NCBI RefSeq assembly: GCF_000744705.1
Contig: NZ_JQML01000001.1
Span: 7,078,017-7,142,016, forward strand
Length of the DNA stretch: 64,000 nucleotides
Source of the DNA: Streptacidiphilus albus JL83
GTDB lineage: Bacteria > Actinomycetota > Actinomycetes > Streptomycetales > Streptomycetaceae
Reading direction: 5' to 3'
Below the pieces are notes generated by a model. The model was not told the origin of the DNA and did not search any database. It was given only the letters and a program-made list of their open reading frames with translations. The number at the start of each line of letters is the position of its first letter. Within the stretch, counting starts at the first letter, position 1. The translations under genes and the position numbers were made by a program. Positions 50,935 to 59,659 of the stretch are shown piece after piece.

Positions 50935-52290
50935 TCAGCGCGCGGAGCGGGCGCCGGCCGCCGCCGGGAGCGGCTCCGGCCCGGCGGCGGCCGGCGGGAC
51001 CGGCGTCCGCATCGCGTCCAACCGCCGCAGGCTGAAGTGGCGTTGAGCCACCGAGAGGCCGGCGACCGCGGCGCCGAGCAGCAGCCAGCCGACCGGTCCT
51101 GCGGTCATCACCGCACCGGTCAGCAGCAGCGGCCCGGCGGACTTCTGCACGGACTGGGACATGCCGGCCACACCCAGGTAGGACGCTCGCGCCTGCTGGG
51201 GTGCGAGCGAGACCGCGAGCTCCCAGGAGGTCACCGACCGCAGCAGCTCCGCTGCGGTGACCAGCACTGCCGTGGCGAGCAGCGCGGCGGAGGCGGTCCA
51301 GGCGCCGCCGCCGGTCGCGGTGGCCAGGAGCGTGCAGAAGGCGAGCGTGGTCACCCCGTAGACCACGACCGCCGTGGCGGCCTGACGCGGAGTCCGGACC
51401 CTTGCCGAGAACCGCAGTTGCAGCAGCACCACCAGCACGGTGTTGAGCACCAGGAAGGTCGGGACGACGGCGCGCGGGGCCGAGGTGTGGTGCACCAGCC
51501 ACAGCGGCAGCCCGACGTTGAGGACCGAGTCGTCCAGGTTCATCGGCGCGTCCAGCAGGACGAACAGCAGGTAGCGGCGGTCGCGCCACGGGCTCGGCGC
51601 GGGCGGCCCGGCTGCGGCGGCGGGAGCCGTCGCGGGCTGCGGCGGCGTCGCCGGTCCAGAGGCGTGCGGTTCCCGGGTGCGCCGGACCAGCAGGGCAGCG
51701 GCGAGGAAGGACAGCGCATCGGTCAGGATCAGCGCGTCGTAGGCGTCGCGGGTGCCCACGGCCAGTCCGACGGCGGCGATGCCGGCGCCGAGGGCGTAAC
51801 CGGCGTTGGCCGAGCTGCGTGACAGCGCCTGGTAGGTGGAGCGCTGCTCGCCCGCCGCCCGCGTGGCGAAGAGCATCTCCAGGGTCTTGGCCGCCCGGTC
51901 GCCCAGGTAGGTGGCGGCCACCACCGGCAGCAGCAGCCCGAAGCCGTTGCAGACCAGCAGCAGGCAGAGGGTCACCAGCCGCAGCAGGTGGCAGCCGATC
52001 AGCAGGGTGCGGACAGGCAGGTGTCCGGCCAGTCGGCCCGCCAGCGGGGAGCCGGCGATGCCGGCCACACCGGCCGCGCCGAGCAGCAGGCCCAGCTGCC
52101 GCGCGTCCAGGCCGGCCACGAAGGTGAAGTAGAGGACCGAGGCCGCGCCCCAGACACCCGAACCGGTCCGGTCCAGGAACTGGGCGAGCAGCATGATCCT
52201 CGCGTCCCGCCCGCCCGGCGGTCGGCGCAGCTGCGCCACCAGGCCGTTCCTGCCCGTCCGGGACTGCCGGCTCACTGTCCGACGCCGCAT
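50935..52290 (-). CDS. MFS transporter
   Basis: 451 aa with about 12 membrane helices in two blocks, separated by a cytoplasmic Ala/Pro loop near residues 205-235. LLAQFLDRTGSGVWG at the first helix and GSPLAGRLAGHLPVR between helices 2 and 3 fit the MFS pattern. Likely a drug or metabolite exporter, judged from its family and from a strong upstream promoter covered by repressor-type palindromes. The regulator is not encoded next to it. Confidence 0.9.
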   Translation of the reverse strand: MRRRTVSRQSRTGRNGLVAQLRRPPGGRDARIMLLAQFLDRTGSGVWGAASVLYFTFVAGLDARQLGLLLGAAGVAGIAGSPLAGRLAGHLPVRTLLIGCHLLRLVTLCLLLVCNGFGLLLPVVAATYLGDRAAKTLEMLFATRAAGEQRSTYQALSRSSANAGYALGAGIAAVGLAVGTRDAYDALILTDALSFLAAALLVRRTREPHASGPATPPQPATAPAAAAGPPAPSPWRDRRYLLFVLLDAPMNLDDSVLNVGLPLWLVHHTSAPRAVVPTFLVLNTVLVVLLQLRFSARVRTPRQAATAVVVYGVTTLAFCTLLATATGGGAWTASAALLATAVLVTAAELLRSVTSWELAVSLAPQQARASYLGVAGMSQSVQKSAGPLLLTGAVMTAGPVGWLLLGAAVAGLSVAQRHFSLRRLDAMRTPVPPAAAGPEPLPAAAGARSAR

Positions 52291-52317
52291 GGCCGACCTC
52301 CGATCCGCTGCTGAGGT

Positions 52318-52388
52318 ATCTCGACATCAAGAGATTCGGGGGGTAGCCTGCCGAAGATGAATCTTGATGTCAAGAAACTTGATGTCAA
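52318..52388. promoter_or_regulatory. Triple operator around the MFS promoter
   Basis: Three related boxes: CTCGACATCAAGAG in 52320-52333, TCTTGATGTCAAGA at 52362-52375 (6-bp arms) and TTGATGTCAA at 52379-52388. On the - strand the middle box contains a perfect TTGACA -35, with CAGGCT 17 bases downstream as -10 (52345-52350). The first box lies just after the expected transcript start. Such sites are typical of MarR-like repressors. The + strand thioesterase gene lies on the other side and may share the control. Confidence 0.65.
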
Positions 52389-52450
52389 CAGTCCTTCTGG
52401 CCTGCGGCGAACGCTGTCGCTGTGCACCTACTCGCTGGTAACTTGTAGCC

Positions 52451-52918
52451 ATGACCGACACCCGAGAGTCGGACGGCCACCCGTCCATCGCCGAACTCCT
52501 GCCCGCCACCGTGCCGATGGTGCGGACGCTCAACCTGGAGTTCCTGGAGTGCACCGCCGAGCGCGCGGTGCTGCTCCTGCCCGACCAGCCTGAGTTCCAC
52601 AACCACCTCGCCGCTCCGCACGCCGGAGCGATGTTCACCCTCGCCGAGTCGGCCAGCGGGGCGATCGTCCTGGCCGCGTTCGGCGACCAGCTCGGCCGTG
52701 CGGTGCCGCTCGCGGTCAGCGCCGAGATCGCCTACCGCAAGCTCGCGCGCGGACCGGTCACCGCCACGGCCGTGATCGGCCGCCCGGCAGCGGACGTGGT
52801 CGCGGAGCTGGACCAGGGCCTCCGGCCCGAGTTCCCGGTCGCGGTCACCCTCACCCGTGGGGACGGGGCGGTGACGGCGGAGATGACCGTGGTCTGGACG
52901 CTGCGCCCGCAGAGCTGA
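52451..52918 (+). CDS. Hotdog-fold thioesterase-like protein (DUF4442/PaaI type)
   Basis: 155 aa, ATG 52451. The hotdog helix and catalytic region appear as FHNHLAAPHAGAMFTLAESAS, followed by VPLAVSAEIAYRKLARG, as in PaaI/DUF4442 thioesterases that hydrolyse acyl-CoA or acyl carrier substrates. Cytosolic, probably multimeric. Divergent from the MFS gene across the triple operator, so the two may respond to the same compound (inference). Confidence 0.85.
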   Translation: MTDTRESDGHPSIAELLPATVPMVRTLNLEFLECTAERAVLLLPDQPEFHNHLAAPHAGAMFTLAESASGAIVLAAFGDQLGRAVPLAVSAEIAYRKLARGPVTATAVIGRPAADVVAELDQGLRPEFPVAVTLTRGDGAVTAEMTVVWTLRPQS

Positions 52919-52948
52919 CCCGGCGCCGCGCCCGCCGCGCGCTGTCGT

Positions 52949-52978
52949 CCGCGCCCCGCGCTGTGACGCGGGGCGCGG
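52949..52978. terminator. Bidirectional terminator
   Basis: CCGCGCCCCGCG and its exact complement form a 12-bp stem with a CTGTGA loop, between the convergent 52451 and 53007 genes. Confidence 0.75.
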
Positions 52979-53006
52979 GGCGCGGACACAGGGGGTGTGA
53001 CGTTGC

Positions 53007-53414
53007 TCAGCCGATCTCGTACTCGAACCAGAGCCGGTGGGTGCCGTCGGTGTCGACCGACAGGCCGCCGGCGCCGGTGATGCCGGCCAGCTCCCCGGTG
53101 CCGCTGCCGGGCACGATGGTGAAGAACTCCGCCGAACGGTCACTGCCGGAAGTCGTCGCCGAGTGGGCGAAGTTCAGGGTGCCCTCCAGGCCGTTGACCG
53201 AGCCCTCGAAGGACTCCATCGCCACGTAGGTGCCGCAGCCGCTCTCCTGGTCGAAGGCTGCGGTGAACAGGGTCGAGGCCCGCCCGGTGATCTCGCCCTC
53301 GAAGGCCTTCTCCATCGTCGCCACGCCGACCGGAGTCCCGGTGGCGACGGCCGGCTTGGGCTCCAGCTCGGTGGGGACGAAGGACTTCACGGTGAACGTT
53401 CCGGCGGCTCTCAT
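53007..53414 (-). CDS. DUF3224 family protein
   Basis: 135 aa from ATG 53414. It shows the DUF3224 pattern: AAGTFTVKSFVPTELEP, FEGEITGRASTLFTAAFDQE, YVAMESFEGSVNGLEGTLNF and FFTIVPGSGTGELAGITG. The family adopts an allene-oxide-cyclase-like beta barrel and is common in streptomycetes. Function unknown. Single gene, no signal peptide. Confidence 0.9.
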   Translation of the reverse strand: MRAAGTFTVKSFVPTELEPKPAVATGTPVGVATMEKAFEGEITGRASTLFTAAFDQESGCGTYVAMESFEGSVNGLEGTLNFAHSATTSGSDRSAEFFTIVPGSGTGELAGITGAGGLSVDTDGTHRLWFEYEIG

Positions 53415-53511
53415 GCCGTAGATCGTAACGGTGCGAACCGACCGGTTGCGGCAACTCACCGGGCGCGAAAAGCCGGTGGCGCGCCGTCGGACCGTGGTCG
53501 ACGGGGCGCGC

Positions 53512-53862
53512 TCAGCCCACCCCGGCCACCCTGCCCTCCGCGCCCGCGCGGGGCATCCCGTCGACGCTCAGGCAGATGCCGAAGACCCGGTCGTAGCCGG
53601 TCCAACCGTTGACGCGGCCACGATTGTTGCTGATCTGCACCCGCCGGCGGGCCGGGTCCACCGCCGAGACCAGGTGCAGGTAGACGGTCCCGGCCACGCG
53701 GGCGAGGACGATGTCGCCGACCACGACCCGCGCCGGGTCGGCCGGCGCCACCACGACCTCCTGCCGACTGCGGATCAGCGGCACCATCGACGATCCGCTC
53801 GGCCGGAAGGCGACGGTCGCGCCCCCGGCCACCCGCTGCGCCAACGCGTCCAACATGCCCAT
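53512..53862 (-). CDS. S24/S26-like peptidase-fold protein
   Basis: 116 aa from ATG 53862; ATG 53856 is an alternative. FRPSGSSMVPLI resembles the serine box of LexA/signal-peptidase folds, and VVVGDIVLARV and YLHLVSAVD the following strands. The catalytic lysine position is not clear: VQISNNRGRVNGW offers arginines. There is no membrane helix, unlike true signal peptidases. It may be an inactive or repressor-like member. Divergent from the 53970 gene. Confidence 0.75.
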   Translation of the reverse strand: MGMLDALAQRVAGGATVAFRPSGSSMVPLIRSRQEVVVAPADPARVVVGDIVLARVAGTVYLHLVSAVDPARRRVQISNNRGRVNGWTGYDRVFGICLSVDGMPRAGAEGRVAGVG

Positions 53863-53969
53863 CCGCCGATCCTGCCCGATCCGGCCCGCTCACCGCGACG
53901 CGATTTCCGCCGAGGACGGCGACGGTCGGCTTCGGTCGGCGACGGTCGGCGTCGGACTACGATCCGGGG

Positions 53970-54860
53970 GTGGAGCAGCGGATCGGGATCATAGGTATCG
54001 GGCGGATGGGGACTCCCATCGCCGCCCGGTTCGTCGACGGCGGGCTGGCAGTGGCCGTTCACGACGTTCGGGCCGAACGCGAACAGGCCGCGCGGGACTG
54101 CGGCGCCGAGTGGCGGCCCTCGGCGTGCGCGGTGGCGGCCGACGCGGAGGTGCTGATCACCGTGCTTCCCGGGCCGGCCGAGGTGGCGGCGGCCGTGACC
54201 GAGGAGGTGCTCGCGGCCCTGGCTCCCGGGGCGACCTGGATCGACATGTCCAGCAATGCGCCCGCCGCTGCCGCGCCGCTCCGCGAACGGGCGTCGGCGC
54301 GCGGGATCGGGGTGCTGGAGGCGCCGATCGGCGGCAGCCCGGCCGACGCGGCGAGCGGCTCGCTGCGGCTGTTCGTGGGCGGGGACGGCGAGTTGCTCGC
54401 CCGCCACCGGGCGCTGCTGGAGCTGGTCGCGGACCCTCGGCGGATCGCCCTGGTCGGCGGCCCCGGCGCGGGCTACACGGTCAAGCTGCTGATCAACCTG
54501 CTCTGGTTCGGCCAGGCGGCGGCCACCGCCGAGGCCCTGCTGCTGGGACAGCGGGCCGGTGTCGACCTCAACGTGCTGCGCGACACCCTCGCCGAGAGCG
54601 CGGCCGGCAGCGACTTCATCCGCCGCGACCTGTCGTCCCTGTTCGCCGGCGACTACCTCGCCTCCTACCCGCTGGACCGCATCCACGACCAGCTCGCGGT
54701 GGTGGCCTCGATGGCTGCCGAACTCGCGACGCCGCACACCATCACCGAGCGGGTACGCGGTCTCCATCAGGAGGCACTTGAGCGCTACGGCCCGGTCGAC
54801 GGCGAACTCCTCGCGGTCGCCCTGCTGGAGGAGCAGGCGGGCACCCGGCTGCGCGGCTGA
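53970..54860 (+). CDS. NAD(P)-dependent beta-hydroxyacid dehydrogenase family
   Basis: 296 aa from GTG 53970. GIIGIGRMGTPIAARF is the nucleotide-binding loop. IDMSSNAPA and EAPIGGSPADAASG are the substrate motifs and K172 in GYTVKLLINL the catalytic lysine of the 3-hydroxyisobutyrate dehydrogenase family. It would oxidise a beta-hydroxyacid or reduce an imine. A TACGAT -10 ends six bases before the GTG, suggesting a leaderless transcript. Confidence 0.9.
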   Translation: MEQRIGIIGIGRMGTPIAARFVDGGLAVAVHDVRAEREQAARDCGAEWRPSACAVAADAEVLITVLPGPAEVAAAVTEEVLAALAPGATWIDMSSNAPAAAAPLRERASARGIGVLEAPIGGSPADAASGSLRLFVGGDGELLARHRALLELVADPRRIALVGGPGAGYTVKLLINLLWFGQAAATAEALLLGQRAGVDLNVLRDTLAESAAGSDFIRRDLSSLFAGDYLASYPLDRIHDQLAVVASMAAELATPHTITERVRGLHQEALERYGPVDGELLAVALLEEQAGTRLRG

Positions 54861-54954
54861 GCACACGTGCGAACGGCCGGTGCTGACCGGAAAACAGTGG
54901 CAGAATTCCGTCAGCGAACGATGAACTCACCCTGCGGCAAGAGGAGTTCCCACC

Positions 54955-56406
54955 GTGGCCGGCTCATCCGCACAGCTCTTCGCGCAGATCTCCGACGCCC
55001 TTCCGCCCGCCAGGGGCGGGATCTCGCTGCGCCGGGCCGTCGTCCTGGGCGGCAGCGTCGCCGGGCTGATGGCCGCGCGGGTGCTCAGCGAGCACGCCGA
55101 GGAGGTGGTGATCGTCGAGCGCGACGGCACGGCCGGTACCGGCGGCCCGCGCCCCGGGGTGCCGCAGGGCAGCCAGGTGCACGCGCTGCTCCCGGCCGGC
55201 GTGGTCCAACTGGAGCGCTGGTTCCCGGGGTTCGCCGCCGAGGCGGTGGCCGCCGGAGCGGTGACCCCGCCCCGGGACGGCTCCCGCGAGTGGTTCTACA
55301 CCGACGGGCGACGGTGGGTCACCGCGCCGATCGACCAGGACTGGACGGTCCTGGTCAGCACCCGTCCCTTTCTGGAGGCCCTGATCCACCGCCGCACCCT
55401 CGCGGTCGGGAACATACGCCGGGTCACCGGCCTGGCCGAGGGACTCGACTTCGACGGGGACCGGGTGGTCGGCGCCCGGTACACCCCGTTGGGCTCGGAC
55501 CAGCAGGTCACTCTGGAGGCCGAGTTGGTGGTCGACGCGATGGGCCGCTCCAGCCGGCTCGGCGACTGGCTGGACGAGAGCGGCTGGGAGCGTCCGCCGA
55601 TGCGACGGATGCCGATCAAGTTGAACTACGCCACCTCCGTCTTCCAGCACGACGGCGCGGTAAGCGAGGCCTGGAACGTGGTCTCGACCGCCGCCGCCGA
55701 CCCGGCCGCTGGCAGCCCGCCCCGGATCGGCGGGGTGATCCTGGTCGAGGACCACCGCTGGATGGTGCTGGTGGCCGGCTACGCCGACGACCGCCCCAGC
55801 CGGGACGCGGTGGAGTTCGGCAGGCGCTGCCGCGAGGACTTCCCCCAGGTGTTCGGCGACATCGCCGAGCGTGCCAAGCAGGTGAGCGAGGTGGTGACGT
55901 ACCATCAGGCCGACAGCAGGCGGCGGGACTTCCACGAGCTCCGACGGTTCCCGGCGGGGCTGGTCGCGACCGGTGACGCGGTGGCCTCGTTCAACCCCGT
56001 CTACGGCCAGGGCATGACCTCGGCCATGCTGCACGCCTCCTGCCTGTCGGCCTACCTGCACGCCCCGCGCACCTCCCTCCGCGAACCGGCGAGCGGCTAC
56101 TTCGAGCAGGTGAAGGTGGTCGTCGACGCCGCCTGGCAGGTCTCGACCTTCGCCGACCTGGAACTGCCGCACGTGGACGGGCCCTACCCGCGCGGCTACC
56201 GACTCATCCGGTGGGTGGGTCGGCTGCTCTTCGAGCTCGCGGTCACCGACGCCGTCATCAGCGAGCGGGTGGCCCGCACCACGACCATGCTCGCCCACCC
56301 CGACTCCCTGGCCAGCCCCCGGCTCCTGGCGCGCGCCCTCCGCCTCCGGCTCTTCCGCCGCGCGCCTGCCGCGCCCGCCGCCGATCCCGATGCCTCGGCG
56401 GCGTAG
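54955..56406 (+). CDS. FAD-dependent monooxygenase
   Basis: 483 aa from GTG 54955. The FAD-binding loop reads VVLGGSVAGLMAARVL (about residues 29-44) and the second FAD motif LVATGDAVASFNPVYGQGM lies near residue 340, as in the PHBH/squalene-epoxidase group. A C-terminal basic helix could touch the membrane. The substrate is likely hydrophobic (inference). A methyltransferase gene follows 54 bp later on the same strand. Confidence 0.9.
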   Translation: MAGSSAQLFAQISDALPPARGGISLRRAVVLGGSVAGLMAARVLSEHAEEVVIVERDGTAGTGGPRPGVPQGSQVHALLPAGVVQLERWFPGFAAEAVAAGAVTPPRDGSREWFYTDGRRWVTAPIDQDWTVLVSTRPFLEALIHRRTLAVGNIRRVTGLAEGLDFDGDRVVGARYTPLGSDQQVTLEAELVVDAMGRSSRLGDWLDESGWERPPMRRMPIKLNYATSVFQHDGAVSEAWNVVSTAAADPAAGSPPRIGGVILVEDHRWMVLVAGYADDRPSRDAVEFGRRCREDFPQVFGDIAERAKQVSEVVTYHQADSRRRDFHELRRFPAGLVATGDAVASFNPVYGQGMTSAMLHASCLSAYLHAPRTSLREPASGYFEQVKVVVDAAWQVSTFADLELPHVDGPYPRGYRLIRWVGRLLFELAVTDAVISERVARTTTMLAHPDSLASPRLLARALRLRLFRRAPAAPAADPDASAA

Positions 56407-56460
56407 GCGCAGCAGAGGCAGGTGAAGGGTGGTGCGACCGGGATCTGAGATGCTCGGGGG

Positions 56461-57279
56461 ATGACGGAGCACCAGGCGGAACACGGATATCTGCTCGACA
56501 ACCAGCAGTCGCAGGCGGTGATCCGCTTCGGTGCCCTGGGCGAGCTGTTCGACCCGGTGACCTTCAGGCATGTGGACCGGCTGGGCATCGGCGCCGGAAT
56601 GCGCTGCTGGGAGGTCGGGGCGGGCGGCCCCAGCGTGCCGGCCGGGCTGGCCCGGCGGGTGGGCCCGGGCGGGTTCGTGCTGGCCACCGACATCGACCCG
56701 TCCTGGACCGCGCCGGAGGAGGACGCCGGGGCCGGGACGGTCGAGGTGCTGCGGCACGACGTCGCCGCCGACCCGCCGCCCTCCGGCGGCTTCGACCTGG
56801 TCCACGCCCGGCTGGTGCTGGTCCATGTCGCCGACCGGGAGGAGGCCCTGCGCCGGATGGTGCAGGCGCTGCGTCCCGGCGGCTGGCTGCTGCTGGAGGA
56901 CGCCGATCCGGGGCTGCAGCCGCTGCTCTGCCCGGACGAGTCCGGACCGGAGCAGCGGCTGGCCAACCGGCTGCGCTCGGGCTTCCGCGCGCTGATGGCC
57001 GAGCGCGGCGCGGACCTCGCCTACGGGCGAACCCTGCCCCGGGTACTGCGGGAGTCCGGCCTGGAGGAGGTCCAGGCCGACGCCTACTTCCCGATCACGT
57101 CACCGGCCTGCACCGTGCTGGAGGCGGCGACGGTCCGGCAGATCCGGTCCCGGCTGGTGGCGGCGGGCCTGGCCACGGAGGAGGAGGTGGACCGCCACCT
57201 GGCGAGCGTCGAGACCGGGCGGCTGGACCTGGCGACCGCCCCGTTGGTCTCCGCCTGGGGCCGTCGCCCGTCGGCGTAG
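56461..57279 (+). CDS. Class I SAM-dependent methyltransferase
   Basis: 272 aa, ATG 56461. Motif I is CWEVGAGGPSVPAGLA, then VLATDIDPSW (motif II), FDLVHARLVLVHV and ALRPGGWLLLEDAD. The N-terminal GYLLDNQQSQAVIRFGAL segment matches a streptomycete subfamily of unknown substrate. It may pair with the preceding monooxygenase, but no other pathway gene is near. Confidence 0.9.
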   Translation: MTEHQAEHGYLLDNQQSQAVIRFGALGELFDPVTFRHVDRLGIGAGMRCWEVGAGGPSVPAGLARRVGPGGFVLATDIDPSWTAPEEDAGAGTVEVLRHDVAADPPPSGGFDLVHARLVLVHVADREEALRRMVQALRPGGWLLLEDADPGLQPLLCPDESGPEQRLANRLRSGFRALMAERGADLAYGRTLPRVLRESGLEEVQADAYFPITSPACTVLEAATVRQIRSRLVAAGLATEEEVDRHLASVETGRLDLATAPLVSAWGRRPSA

Positions 57280-57286
57280 CCGCGCG

Positions 57287-57360
57287 GACGCCGGACCCGC
57301 GCGCCGGGCCCGCGCGCCGGGCCCGGACGCCGGGCCCGGACGCCGGGCCCGGACGTCGGG
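57287..57360. repeat. 13-bp GC-only tandem repeat
   Basis: About five copies of ACGCCGGGCCCGG or variants with G for A, directly after the methyltransferase stop. Each unit contains the palindrome CGGGCCCG, so the array could fold and end transcription. Confidence 0.8.
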
Positions 57361-57404
57361 TGCAGCCCAGCGTGACCAGCCGGGCCCCCGCCGTCGGCCT
57401 CGAT

Positions 57405-57602
57405 CACCGTGCCGGTCGGATTGGCGCCGCCACCCAGCGGCTGGTGAGCGACCCGGGGCCGGCGGCGACGACCGGCCGGTTCTTCGACCGCACCCGGGAC
57501 ACCCGCGCCGCCGCCCAGGCGTACGACCCCCGGGCCCGCGCCGAGCTCTGGAACCGGAGCCTCGCGCTGGTCGGCCACGCCGATCTGGACTGGGCGGAGA
57601 GG
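57405..57602 (+). pseudogene. C-terminal remnant of an SDR oxidoreductase
   Basis: One frame reads GRIGAATQRLVSDPG, TGRFFDRTRDTRAA and YDPRARAELWNRSLALVG. This order matches the C-terminus of streptomycete short-chain dehydrogenases (GA-TPV-LA-DP, TGRFF-R-R, DP-AR-LW). The Rossmann core and active site are gone, and the frame runs without a stop into the antisense of the next gene. Together with the preceding repeat it accounts for the 323-bp gap. Confidence 0.55.
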
Positions 57603-58808
57603 TCAGCCGTAGACGCGGACGTAGTCGGCGGCGAAGGTGATCGGCGCGCTGCCGGTCGGGGCCGGGTGGTACTCACCCGCGCTGACCGAGAGGCTGAGGA
57701 TCAGGTACGCGGACCAGTTGGCGCCGACGCCGGTGCCGTCCGAGTAGACCTTGGTGCCGTTGACGTACCAGCTGACCGAGTTGGCGCCGTAGTAGGTGCC
57801 GATGGTCACCCACTTGCCCGGGGCGATCGCGTTGGCGTCGGTGTAGTAGTCCTGCGCGGGGTTCACATGGTTGGTGAGCTCCAGCAGGTTCGGGTTGTCG
57901 GGGTGGTACTCGAAGGAGTCGATCTCGCCGTTGCCGTTCTTCCAGGTCCACAGCGCGGGCCAGGCGCCGGCGGCGGTCGGCAGCTGCACCCGGGTCTCGA
58001 CGTACTCGCCGGTCTTGACCTGGAAGCCCTGGGTCGAGCCCTCGGTGGTGAGCAGACCGGTGTTCCAGGCCGTCTTGCCGTTCTCCAGGACATGGGTGGA
58101 GGGCGTCGCGGTGAAGGTGGCGACGCCGTTGGCGACGCTCACGGCCGAGGGGTCCAGCCAGTCGAGCTTGTTGTCGTTCGGGTTGTGGTTGCCGTACTGG
58201 AACGAGGTGGTGGTGTCGCCGACCCAGGTCGATCCCCAGGCGATCGGGCTGCTGAAGTCGTCGGACCAGATCAGCTTCTGGCCCGCGACGGGCGAGCCGG
58301 AGGTCGCGGTCGCCGGGGGAGTGGCGGGCGCACTCGGGGTGGGCGTGGGCGTGGGGGTGGGCGTGGCCGGCGCGGTCGGCTTGGTGGTCGCGGCGGGCGC
58401 GACGGTCAGGGTGTGCGAGGCCAGGTTGTGCCAGGCGCCCGCAGTGTCCTGCCAGAAGCCGAACTCGGTGTAGGAGCCGGCGGGCAGGGTGCGGCTGCCG
58501 GTGGTGATCGAGACGCCGGCCGGGCAGATCCGGACGTTCGAGGCCGAGCCGGGGAAGTCCAGGTTGTCGCCGGCCTTGTCGCGAACGCCGACGCCCAGCG
58601 TCTTCGCGGTGAAGCAGGACTTGGCGTGAACGGTGAGGCCCGCGGTGGTGGCGACGCCGGCCGTCATCGACGTCGGGGTGAGCCGGTCCTGGGTGACGGT
58701 GGGGGCGGACGCGGTGGCGGCGACGGCCTGTCCGGCCAGCGGGACGGCGATCAGTGCGGCAGCGCCGGCGGTGGCACAGAGGCGCGCGGGTATGGCAGGG
58801 AGACGCAT
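57603..58808 (-). CDS. Secreted GH16-type glycoside hydrolase
   Basis: 401 aa from ATG 58808 after GAGGAAC. Signal peptide 1 to about 30. A beta domain at 33-138 may bind carbohydrate. A Thr/Pro linker (PTPTPTPTPSAP) leads to the catalytic domain (about 175-401), with E295-I-D297-S-F-E300, the GH16 ExDxxE catalytic set. Members cleave beta-1,3 or beta-1,3-1,4 glucans and related polymers outside the cell. It is preceded by a 491-bp divergent region. Confidence 0.88.
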   Translation of the reverse strand: MRLPAIPARLCATAGAAALIAVPLAGQAVAATASAPTVTQDRLTPTSMTAGVATTAGLTVHAKSCFTAKTLGVGVRDKAGDNLDFPGSASNVRICPAGVSITTGSRTLPAGSYTEFGFWQDTAGAWHNLASHTLTVAPAATTKPTAPATPTPTPTPTPSAPATPPATATSGSPVAGQKLIWSDDFSSPIAWGSTWVGDTTTSFQYGNHNPNDNKLDWLDPSAVSVANGVATFTATPSTHVLENGKTAWNTGLLTTEGSTQGFQVKTGEYVETRVQLPTAAGAWPALWTWKNGNGEIDSFEYHPDNPNLLELTNHVNPAQDYYTDANAIAPGKWVTIGTYYGANSVSWYVNGTKVYSDGTGVGANWSAYLILSLSVSAGEYHPAPTGSAPITFAADYVRVYG

Positions 58809-59299
58809 GTCGGTGTTCCTCGTGACACGCCTGCGAGGTGAGCTGTCGGGTTCGGGCCTGAGGAAGCCCGGCCGCCGGTGGTGCGGCTTCACCCCGAGCC
58901 GTGGGCCGCGGCGCCCTGCGGGCGGTGCGGCGACGGCGACTTACCTGGTTCCCCCGCTCCTGTCCGATTCGGTGCTCGACAGCCCGCCGGCGGGTGGACA
59001 GGATTCGGCGTCCCGGCGGCGTGGTCCGCCCACGGCGGAGTATGCAGGGTAGGCAGACGAGTCCCGCCCGGACAATGGGTTGTGCCCGGTCTCACATCGG
59101 GACGGACCGGGGCGGATCGGACGAACCACGCGGATCGGTGAACCCTTGTACGAGCATGTCGTCGGTCCGGTCGGACAGTTGGACATCCTAGTGACGTGCG
59201 CCCGTCATTGGCCTAGATTCCGATGGGCATGAACGCACGGCGGCGCCTCGGGAGAGTGCCGCCGACCGCACCCCATCGAGCACCAAGGGAGCCGTCACC
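58809..59299. other. Divergent promoter region, GH16 / DUF3311-mctP
   Basis: No gene supported. Near the right side GTGACG (59191-59196) and TAGATT (59214-59219), 17 bases apart, form a plausible promoter for the transporter operon. CGGTCGG-type short repeats occur around 59155-59175. Confidence 0.45.
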
Positions 59300-59659
59300 A
59301 TGGCCGACACCGCACCGTCCGCCCCGCTGTCCGGTCCGCCGCCCGCGCCGGCGGTCGGATTACCCGTGATCACGCCGACCCGGGTGGTCTGCGGGATCCT
59401 CCTCCTCGCTCCCTTCGTGGCCCTGTTCTGGGTCAACTCCTATGCCAGGCTGCGGCCCGCGTTCATCGGGATCCCGTTCTTCTACTGGTACCAACTGCTC
59501 TGGGTGATCGTTTCGGGCGTCTTCACCGGCGGCGCCTACCTGCTGATCCGCCGCGAGGAGGCCCGCCGCCGGGCGGACCCGCCCCCAGGGGCCGGCAACG
59601 GCAGCAGCGGCGCCGACGGCGGCACCGACGGCGCGCCGACCGAGGGGGCCGGACGATGA
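59300..59659 (+). CDS. DUF3311 small membrane protein (MctP partner)
   Basis: 119 aa, ATG 59300 preceded by AAGGGAG. Two membrane helices (VVCGILLLAPFVALFWVNSY and the YWYQLLWVIVSGVFTGGAYL region) with the family's RREEARRR end, then a Gly-rich tail. DUF3311 proteins precede solute:sodium symporters of the MctP type and are thought to assist them. The stop overlaps the mctP start as ATGA. Confidence 0.9.
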   Translation: MADTAPSAPLSGPPPAPAVGLPVITPTRVVCGILLLAPFVALFWVNSYARLRPAFIGIPFFYWYQLLWVIVSGVFTGGAYLLIRREEARRRADPPPGAGNGSSGADGGTDGAPTEGAGR

